A DNA stretch of 6,615 nucleotides. It comes from Planctomycetes bacterium SM23_32. GTDB lineage: Bacteria > Planctomycetota > Brocadiia > SM23-32. Where the stretch lies: contig LJUE01000137.1 of NCBI GenBank assembly GCA_001303885.1, positions 1 to 6,615 on the forward strand, written 5' to 3'. Shown one piece after another: positions 1-4,937 of the stretch. The position numbers and the translations under genes are program-made. The first letter of the stretch is position 1. Every line of letters begins with the position of its first letter. The notes beneath the pieces were generated by a model. That model saw nothing but the letters and a program-made list of their open reading frames with translations, had not been told where the DNA came from and made no database searches.

Positions 1-8
1 CGATTGTC

Positions 9-710
9 TCACAGGCCGAGGCGGCGCTTGACCTCCTCGAGGATGTCCACCGTGCGGCTGGCGCCCACGCGCGTGACGCCCAGCGCGCGCACCTCCAGCA
101 GCCTGTCCAGGCTGCGCACGCCGCCGGCCGCCTTCACCTGCACGTGCTCGGGCGCGTGCTCGCGCATGAGCTTCAGGTCGTGGTCGGTGGCGCCGCCGCT
201 GCCGTAGCCGGTGGAGGTCTTCACGAAGTCGGCCCCTACCTCGCCGCAGATCTGGCAGAGCCGCACCTTATGCTCGTCCTGGAGGTAGCAGTTCTCGAAG
301 ATGACCTTGACCAGTGCGTCGCCGCCGTGGCCGACCCGGACGACGGCCGCGATGTCAGCCTGCACGTAGTCCCAGTCGCCGCTGAGCACCTTGCCGATGT
401 TGACGACCATGTCGAGTTCCTGCGCTCCGTCGCGCACCCCTTCCTCGGCTTCAGCCGCCTTCATGGCCGTCGTGTGGCCGCCGTGGGGGAAGCCGACGGT
501 GATGGTCGGCTTCACATCGGTCCCGGCGAGCAGCTCCACCGCCCGCCTCAGGCCGTAGGGCTTGATGCACACGGTGGCCACGCCGTACTCGGCGGCTGTG
601 CGACACCCCTGCTCCAGGTCCGCGTCGGTCATGACGGGGTTGAGGAGGGAGTGGTCAATCATCTTGGCGATGTCCGCGTACGCGTAGTCGGCCGCCCCTT
701 CTGCGCTCAT
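9..710 (-). CDS. deoC: Deoxyribose-phosphate aldolase (DeoC/DERA family, class I aldolase)
   Basis: A cytosolic 233-residue class I aldolase. The family cleaves 2-deoxyribose 5-phosphate to glyceraldehyde 3-phosphate and acetaldehyde through a lysine Schiff base. The barrel opens with MIDHSLLNP (17-25). QELDMVVNIG carries the conserved Asp at about 100, FVKTSTGYGSGGAT the Schiff-base Lys at about 164, and VKAAGGVRS the second active-site Lys at about 193. A GAS turn near 216-218 fits the phosphate site. The length matches short bacterial DERAs (about 220-260). The ATG at 710 lies 7 bases after the ROK kinase stop, with a GGAGGAG site ending 10 bases upstream, so it is probably the last gene of the leftward operon visible here. 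Family membership is very secure. The physiological substrate is less so, because no nucleoside phosphorylase or phosphopentomutase is nearby. The neighbouring kinase suggests it cleaves a phosphorylated (perhaps 2-deoxy) sugar made in this pathway. Confidence 0.95.
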   Translation of the reverse strand: MSAEGAADYAYADIAKMIDHSLLNPVMTDADLEQGCRTAAEYGVATVCIKPYGLRRAVELLAGTDVKPTITVGFPHGGHTTAMKAAEAEEGVRDGAQELDMVVNIGKVLSGDWDYVQADIAAVVRVGHGGDALVKVIFENCYLQDEHKVRLCQICGEVGADFVKTSTGYGSGGATDHDLKLMREHAPEHVQVKAAGGVRSLDRLLEVRALGVTRVGASRTVDILEEVKRRLGL

Positions 711-717
711 GTCCCGC

Positions 718-1692
718 TCACTCCTCCAGGAGCCCCTTCTTCATGGCCAGGGCTATGCCGCCGAGGGCGCCGGCCCTGTCGCCCAGAAGCGACGGCTCAA
801 TGGGCACCGTCTCGGCGGGGAACATGCGCACGCGCGAGCGCACGGTCTCCCGCACGGTGCCGAACAGCAGCGGCCCGATCTGGGCCACGCCGCCGCCCAG
901 CACGATGAGGTCCGGGTGCAGCGCCGTGACGATGTTGGCCACGCCGATGCCCAGGTAGCGGGCGGCGCGCACGATGGCGTCTCGGACCGGCTCCTCGCCG
1001 GCCTCGGCGGCGGCGGCCATCTCCCTGGGCGTCACCCGGGAGGCGTCGCCCGCCACCAACTCGTGGAGCTTCGGCGCCTGGCCGATCAGCATCAGCCGGA
1101 TGCCCTCGGCCGTGATGGCCGGGCCGCTGGCGAGCGCTTCCATGCAGCCGTGGCTGCCGCAGCCGCAGCGCGGCCCGTCCGGCAGGACGGTCATGTGGCC
1201 CAGCTCACCGGCCGCCCCGAGCGGGCCGAGCCGCAGCTTGCCGTCCACCACCACTCCCCCGCCGATGCCGGTGCCCAGCGCAAAGAACGCCATCGTCGGC
1301 GCCTCCAGCTCGCGGCCGTGACCGAACGTCAGCTCACCCAGCGTGGCCATCCGCACGTCGTTGAGCAGGTAGACGGGGCAGCCCACCTGGGGGGAGAGGA
1401 TCTCGCGCACGGGCACGTCGCGCCAGCCGGTGGGCAGGTTGGGCAGGAACTTCGTGACGCCCGCCTTCAGGTCGGCCAGGCCGGGCACACCCATGCCGAG
1501 CGCCGTCGGCGGGCAGCCCGCCTCTTCGCTCAGGCCGGTCACCAGCCCGGCCATGCGCCCCAGCACGGCCTCCGGGCCGTCGTGCGCGTGAGTCGGCACG
1601 CTGTCCTGGACCACGACCTCGCCGTCCTCGCCGGCCAGGGCGCACTTGATGTTGGTGCCGCCCAGGTCCACGCTGGCATAGAGCGGTTCCAT
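718..1692 (-). CDS. ROK-family sugar kinase (glucokinase-like)
   Basis: A 324-residue cytosolic ATP-dependent sugar kinase of the ROK family. The N-terminal phosphate-binding motif DLGGTNIK is at 9-16. The sugar-binding segment PNLPTGW is at 84-90. The catalytic Asp is probably D112 in LLNDVRMATLGE. GTGIGGG is at 140-146, ExGH at 163-166, and the zinc signature CxCGxxGCxE at C176, C178, C183 and E185. GGGVAQ near 266-271 matches the C-terminal nucleotide site. No N-terminal helix-turn-helix is present, so it is a kinase rather than a ROK repressor. The ATG at 1692 is chosen because GAGGGG lies 7 bases upstream and DLGGT sits at the usual distance from it. The frame is open much further upstream, but that stretch is antisense-frame noise over the previous gene. 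The residues after the catalytic Asp (VRMA rather than the common ANxA) hint at a substrate other than glucose. The exact sugar cannot be read from the sequence. Confidence 0.93.
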   Translation of the reverse strand: MEPLYASVDLGGTNIKCALAGEDGEVVVQDSVPTHAHDGPEAVLGRMAGLVTGLSEEAGCPPTALGMGVPGLADLKAGVTKFLPNLPTGWRDVPVREILSPQVGCPVYLLNDVRMATLGELTFGHGRELEAPTMAFFALGTGIGGGVVVDGKLRLGPLGAAGELGHMTVLPDGPRCGCGSHGCMEALASGPAITAEGIRLMLIGQAPKLHELVAGDASRVTPREMAAAAEAGEEPVRDAIVRAARYLGIGVANIVTALHPDLIVLGGGVAQIGPLLFGTVRETVRSRVRMFPAETVPIEPSLLGDRAGALGGIALAMKKGLLEE

Positions 1693-1699
1693 CGGCGGG

Positions 1700-1706
1700 C
1701 CCCTCA
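1700..1706 (-). promoter_or_regulatory. Shine-Dalgarno fused to stop codon, ROK kinase start
   Basis: On the minus strand the isomerase stop TGA runs directly into GGGG, giving TGAGGGG, with 7 bases before the ATG at 1692. This fixes the kinase start and suggests translational coupling to the upstream gene. Confidence 0.7.
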
Positions 1707-2618
1707 GGCGATGAACTGCCGCAGGAACGCGGCGCTCTGGCGCAGCGCGGCCTTGCGGCTCCTCAGGCTCCCCTCGTAGGCTCGGTCCTCCACCTCGATG
1801 GAGACGGCCCCGTCGTAGCCCGCGTCGGTGAGCGCCGAGAAGAAGCGCCCCCAGTCCACGTCGCCCAGGCCGGGCAGCTTGGGCGTGTGGAACTCCAGCG
1901 GCATGGCCAGCACGCCCACGTCGGCCAGCCGGGCGCCGTCCACGCGCGCGTCCTTGGCGTGGACGTGGAAGATGCGCCGGGCGAACTCGCGGACCGGCGC
2001 CACGTAGTCTATCTGCTGCCAGACCAGATGCGAGGGGTCGTAGTTCAGCCCGAAGCTCTTGCTCGGGATCTCCTCGAACATGCGACGCCAGATGGCCGGG
2101 CAGTAGGCCAGGTTCTTGCCGCCCGGCCACTCGTCGGCCGTGAACAGCATGGGGCAGTTCTCGATGCCGATCCGCACCCCGTGCTCCTCGGCGAACGCCA
2201 CCAGCGGCGGCCAGCGCCTCTTGAACACCGGCCAGTTCTCCTCGATCGAGCGGGTGTGGTCCCGCCCGATGAACGTGTTGACGACGCCCACCCCCAGCGT
2301 CTCGGCCGCGCGGATGACGCGCTTGATATGGTTGGTGTAGACGCGCGCCTCGTTGCCGTCGGCCACCAGGGGGTTGGGGTAGTAGCCGAGCGCGCTTATT
2401 CGGACGCCGGCCTCGCCGAGCAGGTCCTGGATGCGGGCCGCGTCGCCCTTGCGCAGGTTCGTCACGTCTACGTGGGTGACCCCCGCGTAGCGGCGCTCGG
2501 CCTTGCCGACCGGCCAGCACATCACCTCGATGCTGTCAAACCCCTCGGCGGCGGCGAACTTGACCACCTGCTCCAGGGACTGGTCCGGCAGTATGGCGGT
2601 GGTGAATCCGAGTTGCAC
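1704..2618 (-). CDS. Sugar phosphate isomerase/epimerase-type TIM barrel (xylose isomerase-like, AP endonuclease 2 superfamily)
   Basis: A 304-residue single-domain TIM barrel of the superfamily that includes IolE, IolI, tagatose epimerases and C-glycoside-cleaving enzymes. It acts on keto or aldo sugars through a divalent metal. The expected metal ligands are present: E153 in IGIENCP, D194 in LNYDPSHL, H220 in HVHAKD and E275 in SIEVED. H197 of DPSHL and the GDVDW segment (about 252-256) are also family-typical. The start is GTG at 2618, supported by a full TAAGGAGGT site with 6 bases between AGGAGG and GTG; the next in-frame ATG is about 32 codons in and would remove the first barrel strand. 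It lies 11 bases after the dehydrogenase stop and 11 before the kinase start. It may isomerise or epimerise the oxidised sugar, or cleave a 3-keto-glycoside, as relatives paired with Gfo/Idh enzymes do. The reaction cannot be told from sequence alone. Confidence 0.92.
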   Translation of the reverse strand: MQLGFTTAILPDQSLEQVVKFAAAEGFDSIEVMCWPVGKAERRYAGVTHVDVTNLRKGDAARIQDLLGEAGVRISALGYYPNPLVADGNEARVYTNHIKRVIRAAETLGVGVVNTFIGRDHTRSIEENWPVFKRRWPPLVAFAEEHGVRIGIENCPMLFTADEWPGGKNLAYCPAIWRRMFEEIPSKSFGLNYDPSHLVWQQIDYVAPVREFARRIFHVHAKDARVDGARLADVGVLAMPLEFHTPKLPGLGDVDWGRFFSALTDAGYDGAVSIEVEDRAYEGSLRSRKAALRQSAAFLRQFIA

Positions 2619-2622
2619 GGCG

Positions 2623-2632
2623 CACCTCCTTA
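2623..2632 (-). promoter_or_regulatory. Consensus Shine-Dalgarno overlapping upstream stop; sets GTG start of the TIM-barrel gene
   Basis: The minus strand reads TAAGGAGGTG. TAA is the stop of the dehydrogenase gene and is also the first part of a perfect anti-16S match. GTG at 2618 follows with 6 bases between AGGAGG and the start codon, which decides the unusual start. Confidence 0.85.
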
Positions 2633-3778
2633 CAGCTCAACCCAGGTCTGTTCGCGGTTGCTCCTGAGCACGGCCTCGCAGAGCGCTATCTCGCGGTGAC
2701 CGTCGGCGAACGTAGGGTAGGTCGGCTCGGCCGAGAAGTCGCCCGCCTCGATGTAATCGTAGAAGGCGCGGAAGTTCTGCTTGAACGTGTCAGGGAAGCC
2801 CTCGTTGTGCCCGCCGGGGAAGTTGACGAACGGCACCACGTCCGCGCCCACCAGGGCCGGGTCGCGCACGAGCAGCTCGTTGGGCCCGTCGCGATGGCCG
2901 ATCCACAGCTCGTTCGGCTTCTCGCTTTCCCAGGCCAGGGCGCACTTCGAGCCGGCTATCTCATAGCGCAGGCAGTTCTTGCGCCCGGCCGTCACCTGCG
3001 AGCACCAGAGCACGCCCCGCGCGCCGCCCCGGTAATGGAACACGACGCAGCCGTAGTCGTCCGTGGTGATGTCCACCGGCTCGGTCTCGACGGCGACCTC
3101 CTCCATCTTGGCTTTGAACGTCTCCACTTCGCCCTTGGGCCGATTGCGCACCGGGTAGACGGTCTTCAGGTCGGCCAGGACGGCCTCGACCTCCAGGCCC
3201 GTGATGGCGTGGGTCAGGTCCATCCAGTGCGTGCCGATGTCGGCGACGGCCCTCAGCTCGCCCCCCTCCTCGGCCAGCACGCGCCAGTTATAGTCGGTGT
3301 CGTAGTAGAGCCAGTCCTGCACGTAGCTGCCGCAGACGGAGTAGATCTCGCCCACCTTGCCGCGCCGCACCATGTCGGCCGCTTCCAGGCTGAGGGGGTA
3401 GAAGCGGATGTTGTAGTTGACGGCGGCGGCCAGGTCCTTGCCGGCGGCCAGCTCGACCAGCTCGGCGGACTCCTCGGAGTTCATCGCCAGCGGCTTCTCG
3501 CACATCACGTGCTTGCCGGCCCCGAGCGCCTCGCGTGCCATCCGGAAGTGCAACTTGTTCGGCACGGCCAGGTGGACGGCGTCCACGCCCTCGTCGGAGA
3601 GCACCTCCTCGAGCCCGCCGTATGCCTTCGGCAGGCCGAGCGACCGGGCCGCCCCCTGCGACTCCTTGTCCGAGACGCCCAGGATGCCGGTCACGCTGAT
3701 GCCCAGCCGTCTGAGCGCCTCCACGTGGACCGGGCCGATGAATCCGGCCCCTATCACGGCGACTCCCACCTCGTACAT
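2630..3778 (-). CDS. Gfo/Idh/MocA-family NAD(P)-dependent sugar oxidoreductase
   Basis: A 382-residue cytosolic dehydrogenase of the glucose-fructose oxidoreductase / inositol dehydrogenase / MocA family, normally oxidising a ring hydroxyl of a sugar or cyclitol. The N-terminal Rossmann fold begins VAVIGAGFIG (GxGxxG at 10-15). The CEKPLAMN motif places the catalytic Lys at 95. NYNIRFYP is at 121-128. The C-terminal alpha/beta domain carries DIGTHWMDL with the conserved D180 and H184. The segment PGGHNEGFPDTFKQNF near 321-336 is typical of this family's substrate domain. The length fits (about 330-390). The ATG at 3778 is preferred because GGGAGG lies 7 bases upstream and the Rossmann strand starts at once. 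An upstream in-frame extension of 53 codons would cover the predicted promoter and has no family homology visible to me. It is the first gene of the leftward operon, so it probably catalyses the entry step. The substrate is unknown. Confidence 0.94.
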   Translation of the reverse strand: MYEVGVAVIGAGFIGPVHVEALRRLGISVTGILGVSDKESQGAARSLGLPKAYGGLEEVLSDEGVDAVHLAVPNKLHFRMAREALGAGKHVMCEKPLAMNSEESAELVELAAGKDLAAAVNYNIRFYPLSLEAADMVRRGKVGEIYSVCGSYVQDWLYYDTDYNWRVLAEEGGELRAVADIGTHWMDLTHAITGLEVEAVLADLKTVYPVRNRPKGEVETFKAKMEEVAVETEPVDITTDDYGCVVFHYRGGARGVLWCSQVTAGRKNCLRYEIAGSKCALAWESEKPNELWIGHRDGPNELLVRDPALVGADVVPFVNFPGGHNEGFPDTFKQNFRAFYDYIEAGDFSAEPTYPTFADGHREIALCEAVLRSNREQTWVEL

Positions 3779-3785
3779 GGCCAAT

Positions 3786-3791
3786 CCTCCC
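3786..3791 (-). promoter_or_regulatory. Shine-Dalgarno of the oxidoreductase gene
   Basis: GGGAGG on the minus strand sits 7 bases before the ATG at 3778. It argues against the longer in-frame start at 3937. Confidence 0.8.
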
Positions 3792-3816
3792 ACGCTGCGG
3801 TTCCGGTCCGTGCACT

Positions 3817-3845
3817 CCCCCTCCGGCGTGCCCCGCCCCGCCCCG
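3817..3845 (-). other. G-rich leader tract, possible G-quadruplex
   Basis: Read on the minus strand, this stretch has three GGGG runs separated by single C bases, then a 9-base spacer and a GGGGG run. It lies between the predicted leftward transcription start (about 3868) and the Shine-Dalgarno at 3786-3791. The four runs could form a quadruplex in the mRNA leader, although the last loop is longer than the usual 7-base limit. G-rich tracts are common by chance at this base composition. Confidence 0.35.
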
Positions 3846-3874
3846 AGCAACGGCGCCCGGGACACGCGAGGCCC

Positions 3875-3903
3875 ATTGCACCAGACGCGCCGCCGTCCGT
3901 CAA
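3875..3903 (-). promoter_or_regulatory. Candidate sigma70-type promoter for the leftward operon
   Basis: On the minus strand TTGACG (3903-3898) matches the -35 consensus at 5 of 6 bases. After a 17-base spacer, TGCAAT (3880-3875) matches the -10 consensus at 4 of 6. Predicted initiation is near 3868, giving a leader of about 90 bases before the oxidoreductase ATG. Spacing is ideal and the -35 is strong for G+C-rich surroundings. The sigma factor preferences of the host are unknown. Confidence 0.5.
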
Positions 3904-3931
3904 GCGATAGCAGCGGACCGCGCGCCGCCCC

Positions 3932-3959
3932 TTGCATCAGGCCGGGGCGGAGCTATCAT
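3932..3959 (+). promoter_or_regulatory. Candidate sigma70-type promoter for the rightward unit
   Basis: TTGCAT (3932-3937) is a weak -35, with 3 of 6 bases matching. It is followed by a 16-base spacer and TATCAT (3954-3959), a 5 of 6 match to the -10. Initiation would be near 3966, about 35 bases before the epimerase ATG at 4001. The weak -35 suggests a possible need for an activator. Confidence 0.45.
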
Positions 3960-3990
3960 GCCCGCACGTTGGCCAGCGGCTCACCGCCAG

Positions 3991-3995
3991 GGAGG
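3991..3995 (+). promoter_or_regulatory. Shine-Dalgarno of the SDR epimerase gene
   Basis: GGAGG lies 5 bases before the ATG at 4001. This supports that start over an in-frame ATG at 3932, which would fall inside the predicted promoter. Confidence 0.75.
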
Positions 3996-4000
3996 AAGCC

Positions 4001-4897
4001 ATGGACGTGTTTGTCACGGGTGGCACGGGCTTTATCGGCTCTTACGTGGTCATGATGCTGGTCGAAGAGGGGCACCGGGTCACGATCCTGGCGCGCGACC
4101 CCGACAAGGTGCCGGCGCTCAGGGCGGTGCCGGGCGTCGAGATCATCGAAGGCTTCATGGCCGACTTCGACGTGATCGAGGAGCACCTGCGCAGCAAGGA
4201 GGCCTGCATCCACGTGGCGCTCTGCTGGGGCGAGGGTGCCCACGCGATGCTGATGAACGACACGCGCACCTCGGTCTGGCTCTTCGAGAAGGCGGCCGAG
4301 CTGGGCGTGAAGCACTTCATCTACACCTCCTCGACGGCGGCTTTCGGCGCCTTCAAGCCGACCATGACTGAGGACATGAAGTCCGAGCCGACGGACTACT
4401 ACGGCGCCACCAAGGAGGCGAGCGAGCAGTTCCTGCTGGCCGTCGCCAACAACCACCCGATGCGGTGCAACGTCGTCCGCCCCGGCTACACGTTCGGCAA
4501 CCCCGTCATCGAGGGCGGCTTCATTGAGGGGGACCGGCGCTTCAGGGACATCTGCGCCCGCGCAAAGAAGGGCGAGGACATCGTCCTCAAGGCAGGCGAC
4601 GGGACGCAGTTCATCTGGGCCGGCGACCTGGCGCAGGTCTACCGCGCCGTGCTCGACGCCGACGTGAACCGCGAGATCTACCACGCCCTCAGCGTGCCCT
4701 TCGTCTCGTGGGGCGAGATCGCCCAGGGGGCGGTCGAGCTCTGCGGATCGTCCAGCAAGGTGGAGCTGACCGGCCAGGCCGGGGAACCGTACCTGTTCGA
4801 CCTCCGCAAGCTCAAGGACCACTTCGGACTCGCCTTCGATCCCCGACCCCACCTGACGGAGCACGTCGAATACCTGCTGGAAGCGTGCCCCGGCTGA
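4001..4897 (+). CDS. NAD-dependent epimerase/dehydratase-like protein (extended SDR)
   Basis: A 298-residue cytosolic short-chain dehydrogenase of the extended type, which typically epimerises, dehydrates or reduces sugar or sugar-nucleotide substrates. The first strand and turn read VTGGTGFIG, giving the glycine-rich NAD(P) motif at 7-13. The serine of the triad is in YTSSTAAFG (about 110-111). The YxxxK pair is Y134 and K138 in DYYGATKEA. The PGYTFGNP segment at 161-168 is the usual turn after strand 6. The length is near the lower end for extended SDRs (about 300-350). There is no signal peptide or membrane segment. It is the first gene of the rightward unit, 40 bases before the glycosidase-like gene with no terminator between, so the two are probably cotranscribed. 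Beyond oxidoreduction of a sugar-like compound the substrate is not readable; a reductase acting on a ketone cannot be excluded. Confidence 0.92.
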   Translation: MDVFVTGGTGFIGSYVVMMLVEEGHRVTILARDPDKVPALRAVPGVEIIEGFMADFDVIEEHLRSKEACIHVALCWGEGAHAMLMNDTRTSVWLFEKAAELGVKHFIYTSSTAAFGAFKPTMTEDMKSEPTDYYGATKEASEQFLLAVANNHPMRCNVVRPGYTFGNPVIEGGFIEGDRRFRDICARAKKGEDIVLKAGDGTQFIWAGDLAQVYRAVLDADVNREIYHALSVPFVSWGEIAQGAVELCGSSSKVELTGQAGEPYLFDLRKLKDHFGLAFDPRPHLTEHVEYLLEACPG

Positions 4898-4927
4898 CGC
4901 GTGAACGCACCGGCCAGCGACCATCCT

Positions 4928-4931
4928 GGAG
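4928..4931 (+). promoter_or_regulatory. Shine-Dalgarno of the GH-like gene
   Basis: GGAG with 6 bases to the ATG at 4938. It supports this start, and the first conserved strand (NFILDGRPFFVHGA) begins about 12 residues later. Confidence 0.65.
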
Positions 4932-4937
4932 ACAGCC

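Noticed and set aside
144..1779. Plus-strand open frames (144-908, 709-1779) opposite deoC and the ROK kinase
   Set aside because: They are His/Ala/Gly/Arg-rich shadows of confidently identified minus-strand enzymes.
1693..2520. The ROK kinase reading frame stays open far upstream, suggesting a 600-residue fusion
   Set aside because: This part is Arg/Gly/Ala-rich out-of-frame translation over the TIM-barrel gene; the kinase has its own Shine-Dalgarno and a normal N-terminus at 1692.
3791..3830. Inverted repeat CACGC/GCGTG as a leader hairpin or riboswitch
   Set aside because: A 5-base stem around a 30-base loop with no recognisable aptamer core is too weak to support.
3831..3845. Three tandem CCCCG units as a microsatellite or iteron
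   Set aside because: Only three 5-base copies; likely chance in G+C-rich DNA. It is reported only as part of the possible quadruplex.
1887..3910. Long plus-strand open frames (1887-2699 and 2696-3910) opposite the TIM-barrel and oxidoreductase genes
   Set aside because: They are antisense shadows typical of G+C-rich coding DNA: low-complexity composition, no recognisable domain, and opposite genes with complete motifs.
3779..3937. 53-codon in-frame N-terminal extension of the Gfo/Idh oxidoreductase
   Set aside because: It overlaps the predicted promoter, lacks family similarity, and the ATG at 3778 has a good Shine-Dalgarno with the Rossmann motif immediately after it.
3932..4000. Upstream in-frame ATG (3932) extending the SDR by 23 residues
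   Set aside because: It would place the start codon inside the -35 box and before the Shine-Dalgarno at 3991; SDRs normally begin just before the first Rossmann strand, as at 4001.
4898..4937. Terminator or promoter between the SDR and GH-like genes
   Set aside because: No stable hairpin, no T-run and no -35/-10 pair in these 40 bases; only a Shine-Dalgarno is seen.
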